Source: a virus
Direction: 5' to 3' (one strand)
IMG/VR virus record: IMGVR_UViG_3300006790_002240
Location: 1-41,611 of that record
Length of the DNA: 41,611 bases
Below the pieces are notes generated by a model. It had not been told where the DNA came from, ran no database searches, and saw nothing but the letters and a program-made list of their open reading frames with translations. Positions 9,780 to 19,927 of the stretch are shown here, one piece after another; positions within the stretch are counted from its first letter, which is position 1; each line of letters begins with the position of its first letter. The position numbers and the translations under genes are program-made.

Positions 9780-12700
9780 TTATTCTTGCTCTGCTTGATC
9801 AAAAACATCTTTATTGATCCAATCTTGTTGTGGACTTTGTGGATCTGGGCTTTGTCCAGCTTTAAAACCTTCTGTTCCTGGCTCACAACTATAAGATCCC
9901 ATTTGATCAATTGGAATATTATCTCCAACTACTATATCTGGGTTGTTAATTTGATTATACGTGCTAAACGGCTCAACATAGCCAGTAGCCAAATAAGTCA
10001 TACCTAGGCCGGTGATGGGATATCGAATATCGCCAAAAGGCCAAAATAATCTAATAAATTCATTATATTCTTCTTGAGCTTCCTCTAATTCTTCTGGTAA
10101 AACACCTAAATTTTGCAATCCTTGGATTGTTGGAGGTGTTATGCCAAATGGAGCTATAGGAAACAGAGGTACTGGCTTTACACTAAACATAATCTTGGTG
10201 AATAATTCTAGTTCACTAGCACCAGTTTGCTTTTGTATTTCAAAAGCTTTTGCCCATGCAGGATCTGTCAAGCTTACTAAATATCTCATAATAAATCTAG
10301 GAGTAAGCTTCTGGAAATATGAAACAATTGGATTATCGGATTTGCTAGCGCTTAATTTATCAAGCTCTTCTTTAAACTTTGCTGGGGCGCCGCCTTGTTC
10401 AGTTAGTTCACTTTCTATGAATGATTTGTTCTGTGGCTCTTCTGATACATTTATCAAATTAACACTTGCTTGTTTTGATGCTTTGAAAATAGTATTTTCC
10501 GCCATTTCCGGCTTAGGAAAATTAATAACGTGCATCAATGCCATTGTTTTTAACACTTTATCAGGAAAAATATAATTTTGCACTAAATTTGAGACTTTCT
10601 TTTCAGAGTCACCCAATAATTTATTTGTCATATATTCATCTGCTGACAGGTTACTATTGGGCCCATTTGCTATGTAAATCTTATGTGCTATAAAAGATCT
10701 TTTGTCGTTGCCAAAAAATAGATTTTCAATTTGACCAGTGTTGTCTTGCTTGTCCACATACCAGTCTAAGATATCTCTTATTTTTAAGTCTTTTGTGCCT
10801 GCCAAAGTTAATTCAACTGGTTTTCCGATAGGTATAGAATATATTCTCTTAATATTCGCCTCTTTTTCAAGAGTGTATTTTGATTTTTCAGGATTGCCAA
10901 TAGAATTACCAGCTAGTGTCTTCTTTTGTTCATCAGTAGCTGTTTCGAAAACTAATTCCGCAGTCCTATATTTTCTTTCGCTAAAGCATTTTTGTGTTAA
11001 TTCATCGTTTCCTATTTGTATTAAGCTATCCCCAAGCATACCAGCGAATGAACCATTTAGAGTTCCAGAATCATCAGCAATGTCTTTTGTTTCATCTGTT
11101 GTGTCTAAAATATAGCTACGATCTACAAAATCTTGTTTTATAAATTTTTTATTCTTTAGTTTAAATTTTTCATTTTTTGGTGATACAGCCGAGCCACCAG
11201 AAATACTTTTTTCTATTACTTCTAATTGTTCAGCCGTTATGTCTCCATAAGGCCCATCGTCGATAATGTCCATATTATGTGGAAAGACATACACTAAACG
11301 CTGGCCTATCTTAATATCTCTAAAGTAATCTCCTAATTTACTATGTTGTAAGTTACCTAAAAGCTCAAGTTCGGAAAGATAATCCACTGAATCTGTCCAT
11401 CCATCAGGAGTTGGTTTCGTAAATCTATTAGAGAAAAAGTCATTTTCGCTCTCATCGTCTAAATCAAAGTTTTGGCCAACTAAACTATTCAAAATAGCGA
11501 TATCCAAAGCGTTAATATTTACTATAAATCCTTCTTCTTCTATCATAAGATTTACGTAGTCTTTCTTATGTATGTTTTCATAATTTAATGTATTATCTAT
11601 AATGTCAATTGACTCCGGGGAAGATTTGAAAGCCCAATACAAGTCTCCCTCATATTCAGAAGTAAAAGCGTTTGATTTTGATTCATCAAGATCATCTGGA
11701 TCTTGAATTGGGCCCCCATCAGGAGGAATATCATCTTGTAGCGCTTCAATGCTGCCTTTCCAGCCAGTTTCTGATCCTACTGATGGAGTGTCTGCTTGAA
11801 GTTCCCAAGGGGGTCTATTATAGATTGCTCCTCCATCAAATCCAAAATTAAAGCATGCTTTAAAATTTAATGCCTTTTGAAATTGCATCTTGTGAGGAAT
11901 TAATTTCAAATATTTTTGAATTACAAAGCCACCATTTTTTGTAGCATCTCCCAAAGAAGTTAAGTTTGTTCGAATGTCATATTTTAAATCACCGCTATCG
12001 AGGAGATCTCCATCTTCATCTTCCTTTTTCTTGAATTTAGTGGATCCCGGCAGATAAGTAATTTGTATAGTTTCTGATTCTTCTGCCTTCCCTGTATATT
12101 CTTCACTGTCAGACCACTGAGTTTGATAAAACGTAGAATTGTTTTTTTGTAAAATTTTTCTAATCATCATATCATTGCTTTTAACATTTGTAGCAGATAC
12201 AGGACCCAATGTTGGGATATCTAATTCTTTTGTTGTAAGGTTCGCTAACCAATTATCAAGGTTAATTTCAGGAATATTTCCTAATTTTGCTTGTGCAAGA
12301 TAAATTTTTCCTAATGCTTCTTGATCTGCCGGTATCTTAAGCCAGCGCCATGGCAAGAAAGTATCTAAACTATTACCAAGAAAATGAGAATAATCTGTCA
12401 ATTGATATGGCACATCCATATATTCTTCTGTTGCTAAAAATGCATTTTTGACGCTTATTTTTTCTTTAATAGGTGTTTCCAAAGCTTCAGACAATGGTCC
12501 TAGAATCTCATCAATTTGTTTTAATATGACGTAGAGTACTGCTGATTGTTCTACATCAGACAAATATTTTCTTGCTGCTTTTGTTTTCAGTATAAATTTA
12601 ACGTTATAAATACCAGAACTAATATTGTTATATTCATCCGCCATTTCAGATTTTTTATAACTCTTAAACATAAGTTTTTTACCATCAATGCTTACTATTT

Positions 12701-15700
12701 TTCCTTTCGTCAATTCCTTGACTAAGATGTCAAAACAAACATTTACGATTTTGGTATAGTAATCACCGACAAATTCATTAGCACTTTTTTCTATTGATTT
12801 TGCTAGAATATGAGCAAAAATAATATTATTTTTCAAAAGTTCCGACAACTCAAATGATGCAAAAATCAACAAACCACGTATAATATTTTCAAGTATAACA
12901 ACCCTCATAAAGGCTAAAATAGAAGTTACCTTAATCGATTTTGATAAAACATTTGGATCGTTAGGGCTGTCTAAGTTTGTTTTACATAATTGATCTTTAT
13001 ATGCTTCATTCGCAGACTGCTTTAAGGAGTTGGAATTTAATATATCACTCAATGTTGCTGCAGCGAGAGCCCCATCCTGTGGGAAACAAATCTTTGCCAA
13101 AAACTGCTGCGACGTTGTATTGTTAGAGAGATTTAGCTTGTCAAAAATATCAATATTGAAAATCTCTGAGTCGGCAATATTTTTTAACATTCGATCAACT
13201 GCAGAAGCAAAAACTAAATCATAAATCTTTAAGCATGATTTTTCAAACTTTTCTCTACGGCCAGTGAGAGGAGAAATTACTTGGACATCTTCTGGCATTG
13301 GTACCACTAGATCATCAACTCCGTCGCCGTCAGTATCGAGCCCAAATGTACTCAACAGAATATTTGTTTGAAGGTTTTTATCAGAAAAAGAAAGATCTTG
13401 CAAAGAAGTCGATAATACTTTGCTTAAAAGATATTGTTGTAAACTTAAACGCTTTGCAGTATCAATATCATCAATATTTAATCCAGATTCATTTTTTACA
13501 TTTTTTGTTTCTGCTGCTCGGCTAAAATCTTCAATATATTCAAGCCACTCTGTGTTTAATCCAAGTCTAAAATTTAAATCTACATTAACTAATTGAACTT
13601 CAAAAGGTATATTATCTGCGCTATTGGCTGGGGGTGATGTCGGAGTAAAATTACTATTATGATTATATAATCTAAAGTGTATCTGATCCAAAGGTATGTT
13701 CGAATAAATCGATTTTAATTCTTCGCTTGATTTAGGGGCAACCTGTTGAATAAAATCATTTGCTTTTAATTGAATATATTTAGGATAATTAATTTCCACT
13801 AGTTTTGACGTCTCAGGAGTATTTTCCTTTAATTCATTGACCGTAAGTTGGGCTGCTGCTTCTATATAAGGCAACATAACAACATCATTTGTATAAAATA
13901 TATCTTTTTCTAGCGCCCCTTTTGGACTAGGGAATAAATTTAAACTATAGTAATATAATTTGCTCCAATCTGGGCCATATTGTTTTTGTAAATATAGTTG
14001 TAATTCTTGACTAAGACTAGATTTTTCATCATCGTTTAGGCCACCGAATAAATCTGCTCCTTCAGAAAGGATTTGATCAAAATCTTGTTCTTCGGCTGCA
14101 AAGCCTGTTCCCCCAATTGATCCTATATAATCTGGTGGTGAATAAGGAAGATTATCTTTTATGTTTTCAATATAATTGTCTATAACATCCAAGAAGCTCG
14201 GTATTTGATCTTCATCAATACTGAAGCCATCAATAGTTTCATCCCATGCTTCTTGCGGCAACAACCCAGCTGAGTCTTCGCCGAAATTAATATATTGCTC
14301 TTTCAAAAATTGCACAGCGTCTTCTCTATATTTAGAAGTATATACTTTTGCTTGTATATCTACTGGAAGATATGTGGAATAGTTTGCCTCTATTAATTTA
14401 TGATTATCAATCATAGTAAAATGACGTTTTGCTGGTTCGTTGCTGCTAAGTAAAAATTCTGTTTCTGGCTTATAACCATTTAGCATATTTGGAATTATGT
14501 TAATTGGGCTTCGTGAAAGAATATTTGAATTATCTATTTTCAAGCTTGTTTGTAGTTTTTTATTTACAACTCTCTTGTTTATATCATTTCGTGGCCACGA
14601 TTTTCTTGATTGTTTACCAAAATCAACGAGATAAGGTTTCTTACCTTCAAATGCCAATTTGACAGCTGTTGGTCCGTCAGCCGGGAATAAATACGGCTCC
14701 AATGCCTCTTCTGGCACAAAACCTTCTGGCGCGCCATCTGGTTGTTTAGTTTGATTATCTATAATTTCTTCTAGCTCGCTGGTGCTTTTTCTATCTAAAT
14801 GAGGTGGCAAGAGCGCTCTAGAATAAGAACCAGCCCCTAGGCCATTAGTAGTTAAATAATCTCTTCCAAGCTGGGGCTGCCTAGGCAAGTCACCACCTCC
14901 AGGTATATGCTCGACATCCACAAATAATTCTTTTGCACCACGAACTTCCATATCGAATTTTACGGCGACACCATCTACCATTTGGCCAATCACTGAGTCT
15001 GCCATTTGCTCCATATGGGGTGTATTTAAAATACTTTCATTTCCAGTATTACCTACCGCACATAATATGGGAGTGACCTCTGATAAAAGCTCGTCATTCA
15101 ACAAGTCATTTAATGCTTCGAGGCGCCTCTTGTCTCTTTCGGTGTTTCCAGAAATAATTTGTTCACACTCTTCCTTGGAAAAGCCTTTCTTTTCTAATTG
15201 TTGACAATACCATTCATCTTGTAATTTATTTTCACAATAATTTGCAACATTAGACAAATTTTTTGAAAGCTCAATGCAAAAAGAAAGGTCGATAAACATA
15301 CCCAAGCCTTTGAAAAAAGCTTTTATTTTATCAGTATTTGATAATACTATTTTAATATTTTCCAATTCGGAAGTTCGAACAATTTTTAAAACTAATTTAT
15401 AAATTGGACTTTTGGCTGTGCCCAATAGCATAGCGCATACCTCTGAGGGTCTTAGGGCTAATGATAGTTCATCCATTAGTTCTAGCGCCTCACTTGTCAA
15501 TATGGTTGTTGGGATCTCATTCATCGTCTCCAAGATATGACTTATGATATCGATATCAGTTCGAGGATCTCTTAAAAGACGATATATATCAAGTGTGCCT
15601 GGCTTATTTGTTTGCAATCCATCCAGCACTGTAGGAGGCATCAACACTGATCTCGTTGCAAATCTTTGCTCATCTGTTAGATCTTCTGCAAAAGTAGAGT

Positions 15701-18700
15701 CTACACCTAGATTATCATTTGCATTATTTTCTTTACTGCCTATGTTGGATAATATAGCACCCAAGTCAATATCTGCACAAGTATTTAAAAATTCAGTCAT
15801 AACAGATTTAAAAAGTGAAGTAATCGTATCAACAAGGGCCGCAGCTGCAGATTCAACTACAACATCAATCTCTAACAATGGATCATCATTATCCATTGGC
15901 AACTCTGCCATTTCAAAAGTTGGTGGGGCTACCGAAATCTTAAATACATCATCAACTTCTGCTTCCAAAGTCTTATCAAATGTTGAAGCTTTTAATTTTG
16001 CTCCTAAATCAAAACCAAGCACTTGCGCATCAAGCTCAGCAGAAATTTCTGTGCCCGACATCTCGTCTAGTAATTCTAATACACAATCTTCAATGCCCAT
16101 TTCTTTTAAGATGCCCATCAATCTATTTGTTAATTCTTTATCTAGGGCATCTTTTTTGTCTTTTGCAGCGGAAGAATCAGATACTAAATTTTTCACTGCA
16201 TTTGTAGGTTGTTCTTCAAACTCTGTTGTTAGGTTGTCTATTTCACTAAAATCTTCTACAATCAATTCCTGTTCTTGTACAAAAGATCCTAAATCTTCGC
16301 TATTTACATTAATCCCAGTTTCTAATCCTGCTAGCTCAATTTCAGAATATATTACTTTATTTTCATAGAAATCATACTCCGATTCCAATAATTCTATTCT
16401 AGAAGCCAATTCAGGGCTTATATTTTCTACTTGACATTTTACAGCTAAATCTGCTTGGAATTTACTATTGAAGAGTAGTTTTTTAAGATCAACATATCCC
16501 AAAGACTTAAGAGTTTGTTTTCTAGCTAATAAATTAATTTCTGCTTGTGGAATAAATTTCATAACGCATGATTGAGCCGCAAAAACAAATTCTTCAAAAT
16601 TAACTTTGTTTAAGACAGTATCATACATCATCTCTGAATTTGATATTCTTTGCAGTGCCTCAAAATCGTCTAGAACCGAATCGTTATTTGGTATTTGAAC
16701 ACTTCTTCTTTCCTCATATTTTTTTTCTTTCAATACAGGATCGATAAGCTTTTCGTTTTCTTTTTGAACCTCTGCTTTTGTTTTATAAGTCTTGGCTTCC
16801 GTTGACAAAAGATCTTCTTCTTTAGGCGTCTTAGGTTGTGTTGGGAATTGTTTTTTCTTTGATGCATCAGAAGCTTCATTAAGAACAATTTCAGGAGGAG
16901 GATAAGTAAACTTTACTACCATATCTAAGCCATGGTATTTCTTTTTATTTATCGCATCTTTTATCTCCGGGTAGTAGCGTAGATATGCGTTAATATTTGG
17001 CTTAGAAAATGGCTCTTCTTTGCCAAAACAATTAATACCTTTTCTTAGATATTTTGATATTATCTGGCCATCTTCTTTTCTCTGCAATATGGCAGTTTTT
17101 AATCTATATTCTTGATCAAATCCAATTGCTAATACATCTCGTTTTTTTAGATCTAGTTTTTCATCGTTTAACTTTAATAGATCCTGTAATTTTGGCAAAA
17201 CTTGATCAAATATTTTTACATCTTCATCGAAATTAGGTTCCGGAACTAATGCATATCCGTCTTTTGCAGCTCGGGTGGCGCGTCGCTTAAAATCCTTGCC
17301 AATAATCTTCTTTAGTCTCTTTATTGTTGTTTTTAATCTATTTGTCTTTATAATCCACCAGAAACCTACATCTTGAACCGCAAGACCTTCTGTTTTTTCA
17401 GTAAGTTTTTCTAATCTTGGGACGGCTGCTCTAAATTCATTAATTTCGAGAGATGGATGTTCAAAATATGTACGCGGAATAGCTACAAGATATTTTATTA
17501 ATTTATCTTGTCTATCAGATGACCATCTTTCTTTAATGGTTGCAAATAGACCATTGTTCAATTTGAGCAACTTTCCTACAAACGATACTGGCTGCTGATT
17601 AGAAGTGATCGCGGTCTCAGGAGGCAAAGTTATATTTGACTTTTTGCCATAATATGATAAAAGCTGTGCCGCGCCTTTAAAAATTATATCATAATCAGAT
17701 GCGCTGCTATCAGTTTTGTATTCTAGCGCAATATTATAGGTGTTCTCTTTTTCATCTAGATATGGTTCGTATTCATCTAGATTTGTCCAATCTGGAGCGA
17801 TATAGCTTTCATTTGGCTCTGGTACTTCAATTTTAGGTAATTCCAAATCAAAAGAAAAATCTGTGTCCGGCTGTATTGTTACGTAAGACCTCATCTCATT
17901 AATGTAAGATGAATATCTCTTCAAAACTCTAGAATCAACAAATCCAACTAGGCCAATATTATTAACAAAATCTTTTGAGTTCGGAGCATCTAAAATTCTT
18001 ACTTTAGAAAAAATTGCATTTTTTCCAAAACCCTCCGCCAATACTTCAACTTTGGTATGATGTGATAATTGAGCCAATACTCTGGAGGCTGCTCCTTTAA
18101 ACTCTGTTTGATCAAGATTAAAAGTCTTTTCTTCTACTTGCTGAAAATTTTCAACTTGTTTTTGTATAAAGATGGTATCGTATCCATCTTTTAGTTTTGA
18201 ATTCGTAACCGAAGACTTTACATACCCTTCTCTTAAGAGCAGTTTTTGATTTTGATTTTTGTTCGGATCCGAAGAAATATCAACAAAGTGAGTGCCTATT
18301 ATTGTACCATCTGGAGGATCTTCATAACCAGGGTTTAAAAGTAATGCAGTTCCAGATGGAATTACGTTTTCAACAGTTGATGTTGTGACTGTTGTATAGG
18401 GTTCTTTTGAGAGAGCCTCAATTATATTAATTCTAGTTTGCCCTATTTCAAACACGTGTGGATATTTTGAAATAAATGCAACATAATCTGCCTCGTTGAC
18501 TACCCTCTTGTCATTATTGATAGAAATTTCAATTTTTCTATTTTTAAACTCTGGGTTCTCTTCTTCGCCCTCGGGTGTTTCTATTGTTGCCGGCAATAAA
18601 GTTCCTTCAGATACTCCCTTAAAAGAATTGCCAAGCACGCTTTCTAGTACATTTTCAACATTGAAAGGGGGTCCAAATTCAACAATTTGTCTAACTAAAT

Positions 18701-18995
18701 AATAGATTGTTAAAAAGCCATTATTTTTGATACTACTTGGAGCATTGGGATCTTCAATTAAATTTTTACCATTAAAATCATATAACGTTTCTTCTAATGT
18801 TTTATCTTCAAAATCGCCGGTAATATAGGCATTTTCATATTGAGTTAAATTGACACCTTCGAGCTGTGTTGGTAATACAGTAAGCCGCTCAAGATCCGCA
18901 GTTCTTCCTAATGCTTCAAGTCTCTCAAGATAGTTTGCTGCTTTTGGGGCATCAACTAATTTTAAATCATCTAATGTTATTAATTTTTCTGGCAT
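9780..18995 (-). CDS. Giant virion-associated protein (3071 aa), function unknown
   Basis: A single uninterrupted 9.2-kb frame encodes 3071 aa, acidic overall and without a signal peptide. I do not recognise a family over its length. What can be seen: two N-terminal beta-rich stretches (around residues 200-370) with an SH3-like look; a Lys/Glu-rich helical part around residues 640-780; a helical, partly hydrophobic stretch around 1040-1100; a calcium-loop-like LDTDGDGVDD near residue 1890; and a strongly hydrophobic helical stretch around residues 2015-2070. The C-terminus is Gln/Pro-rich. Position between a spike gene and gp25 makes a baseplate hub or tail-associated role likely. A tape-measure role is possible by length, but the long beta-rich portions argue against a simple coiled ruler. 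The ATG at 18995 has no clear ribosome-binding site and follows the spike gene stop by 8 nt. Confidence 0.8.
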   Translation of the reverse strand: MPEKLITLDDLKLVDAPKAANYLERLEALGRTADLERLTVLPTQLEGVNLTQYENAYITGDFEDKTLEETLYDFNGKNLIEDPNAPSSIKNNGFLTIYYLVRQIVEFGPPFNVENVLESVLGNSFKGVSEGTLLPATIETPEGEEENPEFKNRKIEISINNDKRVVNEADYVAFISKYPHVFEIGQTRINIIEALSKEPYTTVTTSTVENVIPSGTALLLNPGYEDPPDGTIIGTHFVDISSDPNKNQNQKLLLREGYVKSSVTNSKLKDGYDTIFIQKQVENFQQVEEKTFNLDQTEFKGAASRVLAQLSHHTKVEVLAEGFGKNAIFSKVRILDAPNSKDFVNNIGLVGFVDSRVLKRYSSYINEMRSYVTIQPDTDFSFDLELPKIEVPEPNESYIAPDWTNLDEYEPYLDEKENTYNIALEYKTDSSASDYDIIFKGAAQLLSYYGKKSNITLPPETAITSNQQPVSFVGKLLKLNNGLFATIKERWSSDRQDKLIKYLVAIPRTYFEHPSLEINEFRAAVPRLEKLTEKTEGLAVQDVGFWWIIKTNRLKTTIKRLKKIIGKDFKRRATRAAKDGYALVPEPNFDEDVKIFDQVLPKLQDLLKLNDEKLDLKKRDVLAIGFDQEYRLKTAILQRKEDGQIISKYLRKGINCFGKEEPFSKPNINAYLRYYPEIKDAINKKKYHGLDMVVKFTYPPPEIVLNEASDASKKKQFPTQPKTPKEEDLLSTEAKTYKTKAEVQKENEKLIDPVLKEKKYEERRSVQIPNNDSVLDDFEALQRISNSEMMYDTVLNKVNFEEFVFAAQSCVMKFIPQAEINLLARKQTLKSLGYVDLKKLLFNSKFQADLAVKCQVENISPELASRIELLESEYDFYENKVIYSEIELAGLETGINVNSEDLGSFVQEQELIVEDFSEIDNLTTEFEEQPTNAVKNLVSDSSAAKDKKDALDKELTNRLMGILKEMGIEDCVLELLDEMSGTEISAELDAQVLGFDLGAKLKASTFDKTLEAEVDDVFKISVAPPTFEMAELPMDNDDPLLEIDVVVESAAAALVDTITSLFKSVMTEFLNTCADIDLGAILSNIGSKENNANDNLGVDSTFAEDLTDEQRFATRSVLMPPTVLDGLQTNKPGTLDIYRLLRDPRTDIDIISHILETMNEIPTTILTSEALELMDELSLALRPSEVCAMLLGTAKSPIYKLVLKIVRTSELENIKIVLSNTDKIKAFFKGLGMFIDLSFCIELSKNLSNVANYCENKLQDEWYCQQLEKKGFSKEECEQIISGNTERDKRRLEALNDLLNDELLSEVTPILCAVGNTGNESILNTPHMEQMADSVIGQMVDGVAVKFDMEVRGAKELFVDVEHIPGGGDLPRQPQLGRDYLTTNGLGAGSYSRALLPPHLDRKSTSELEEIIDNQTKQPDGAPEGFVPEEALEPYLFPADGPTAVKLAFEGKKPYLVDFGKQSRKSWPRNDINKRVVNKKLQTSLKIDNSNILSRSPINIIPNMLNGYKPETEFLLSSNEPAKRHFTMIDNHKLIEANYSTYLPVDIQAKVYTSKYREDAVQFLKEQYINFGEDSAGLLPQEAWDETIDGFSIDEDQIPSFLDVIDNYIENIKDNLPYSPPDYIGSIGGTGFAAEEQDFDQILSEGADLFGGLNDDEKSSLSQELQLYLQKQYGPDWSKLYYYSLNLFPSPKGALEKDIFYTNDVVMLPYIEAAAQLTVNELKENTPETSKLVEINYPKYIQLKANDFIQQVAPKSSEELKSIYSNIPLDQIHFRLYNHNSNFTPTSPPANSADNIPFEVQLVNVDLNFRLGLNTEWLEYIEDFSRAAETKNVKNESGLNIDDIDTAKRLSLQQYLLSKVLSTSLQDLSFSDKNLQTNILLSTFGLDTDGDGVDDLVVPMPEDVQVISPLTGRREKFEKSCLKIYDLVFASAVDRMLKNIADSEIFNIDIFDKLNLSNNTTSQQFLAKICFPQDGALAAATLSDILNSNSLKQSANEAYKDQLCKTNLDSPNDPNVLSKSIKVTSILAFMRVVILENIIRGLLIFASFELSELLKNNIIFAHILAKSIEKSANEFVGDYYTKIVNVCFDILVKELTKGKIVSIDGKKLMFKSYKKSEMADEYNNISSGIYNVKFILKTKAARKYLSDVEQSAVLYVILKQIDEILGPLSEALETPIKEKISVKNAFLATEEYMDVPYQLTDYSHFLGNSLDTFLPWRWLKIPADQEALGKIYLAQAKLGNIPEINLDNWLANLTTKELDIPTLGPVSATNVKSNDMMIRKILQKNNSTFYQTQWSDSEEYTGKAEESETIQITYLPGSTKFKKKEDEDGDLLDSGDLKYDIRTNLTSLGDATKNGGFVIQKYLKLIPHKMQFQKALNFKACFNFGFDGGAIYNRPPWELQADTPSVGSETGWKGSIEALQDDIPPDGGPIQDPDDLDESKSNAFTSEYEGDLYWAFKSSPESIDIIDNTLNYENIHKKDYVNLMIEEEGFIVNINALDIAILNSLVGQNFDLDDESENDFFSNRFTKPTPDGWTDSVDYLSELELLGNLQHSKLGDYFRDIKIGQRLVYVFPHNMDIIDDGPYGDITAEQLEVIEKSISGGSAVSPKNEKFKLKNKKFIKQDFVDRSYILDTTDETKDIADDSGTLNGSFAGMLGDSLIQIGNDELTQKCFSERKYRTAELVFETATDEQKKTLAGNSIGNPEKSKYTLEKEANIKRIYSIPIGKPVELTLAGTKDLKIRDILDWYVDKQDNTGQIENLFFGNDKRSFIAHKIYIANGPNSNLSADEYMTNKLLGDSEKKVSNLVQNYIFPDKVLKTMALMHVINFPKPEMAENTIFKASKQASVNLINVSEEPQNKSFIESELTEQGGAPAKFKEELDKLSASKSDNPIVSYFQKLTPRFIMRYLVSLTDPAWAKAFEIQKQTGASELELFTKIMFSVKPVPLFPIAPFGITPPTIQGLQNLGVLPEELEEAQEEYNEFIRLFWPFGDIRYPITGLGMTYLATGYVEPFSTYNQINNPDIVVGDNIPIDQMGSYSCEPGTEGFKAGQSPDPQSPQQDWINKDVFDQAEQE

Positions 18996-19003
18996 TGTTT
19001 TGC

Positions 19004-19927
19004 TTAATTTGTGTTGTTATTTCTAGAGTTTATATACTTTTTGGCGCCTTTATTTAAGTAATTATTACTTAATTTTTTTAAATTCGATTTATGTCTTGCT
19101 AAAGAAGCCGCCGTATTTCCAAACTGCTTGTTTGCAACACTTGGCCCAACGAACGGTAAGACGTCAATATCAGGACTGGTTACTATTGCCCCGAAAGGAC
19201 TTCGATGATAATGATTCATAACACCTTCGTTAAATTGAAGCTGATAGTTAATATAATTAATTAATGTTCCATCTAAAACAGATATCTTATGCACAAGTTG
19301 CTCTAGGAAATCTGCTAAATTATCTCCCTTTACTAAAGGCTGCATATCTGCATCATCATTTCCGGCTATTAAATCAATTCCGGAAGCAGATTTAACAAGT
19401 CCACCTTGTGAGTTTTTTGGATCGGTAGCAGTTACTAATTTTATACCTTGTCGCGAAATAATACGAATATCATCTGCTTTTATGGCAATTGCAGATTTAG
19501 CTACAGAATTGCCTAATTTACCTTCAGCCAATTTAAAATAGCTATCAATATCGGCCTTTTGAGATATATAGATCCTGGCAGCGTCTCTTCTTAGATCCGG
19601 ATCTGCATAAAGCTTTTCGCCTTTTTTGTTGACATCTTTCGCATCTGCACCCATTCGGCCGACGCATATATCAATCATTCCTGCTTGTGTATCGCCTTTG
19701 CCTCCATATCCACTAGTACGATCGCCTGGGCGGTCGCGACCCATAATAATAAAAGTATTGTTTTTGCCTTCTCTGACAATTTCACAATCAGCTTTTATAT
19801 ATGAAGGAATTGGTTCTACCAGATCCGAATTATTTATTCCGCGGCCTTTAGTAGTGCCAGCCGTTTTTTCAAGAAATTTTTTTTTAAAAAGCGATAAAAA
19901 ATTTAATTGTATTGCAAATTTAGCCAT
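19004..19927 (-). CDS. Putative baseplate central spike, gp5 C-terminal-like
   Basis: This 307-aa protein contains short alternating polar/hydrophobic strands, including ARIYISQKADIDSYFKL and AIAIKADDIRIISRQGIKLV (residues about 115-180). These resemble the repeats of intertwined trimeric beta-helix spikes such as the C-terminal part of T4 gp5. The C-terminal third is helical and then Ser/Asn/Lys-rich, and a histidine-containing NHYHRSPFG motif follows the helix. In T4 the lysozyme and the spike are one protein; here the OB-fold/hydrolase part is the preceding 957-aa gene and the spike is separate. The start codon overlaps the stop of that gene (TAATG), so the two are probably made together. 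The spike assignment is inferred from repeat pattern and position; no metal-binding apex motif was identified. Confidence 0.7.
   Translation of the reverse strand: MAKFAIQLNFLSLFKKKFLEKTAGTTKGRGINNSDLVEPIPSYIKADCEIVREGKNNTFIIMGRDRPGDRTSGYGGKGDTQAGMIDICVGRMGADAKDVNKKGEKLYADPDLRRDAARIYISQKADIDSYFKLAEGKLGNSVAKSAIAIKADDIRIISRQGIKLVTATDPKNSQGGLVKSASGIDLIAGNDDADMQPLVKGDNLADFLEQLVHKISVLDGTLINYINYQLQFNEGVMNHYHRSPFGAIVTSPDIDVLPFVGPSVANKQFGNTAASLARHKSNLKKLSNNYLNKGAKKYINSRNNNTN

Noticed and set aside
9745-9785. AATAAATA-like sequence upstream of the gp25-like gene
   Set aside because: One mismatch to the late octamer in a very AT-rich gap; too weak to call, though a relaxed late promoter is possible.
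12604-12611. TATAAATA on the plus strand
   Set aside because: It is inside the giant minus-strand gene and no plus-strand gene follows it.
15544-16368. A 274-codon open frame on the plus strand
   Set aside because: It lies wholly antisense to the 3071-aa gene, has a Ser-rich composition typical of a shadow frame, no ribosome site and no motif.
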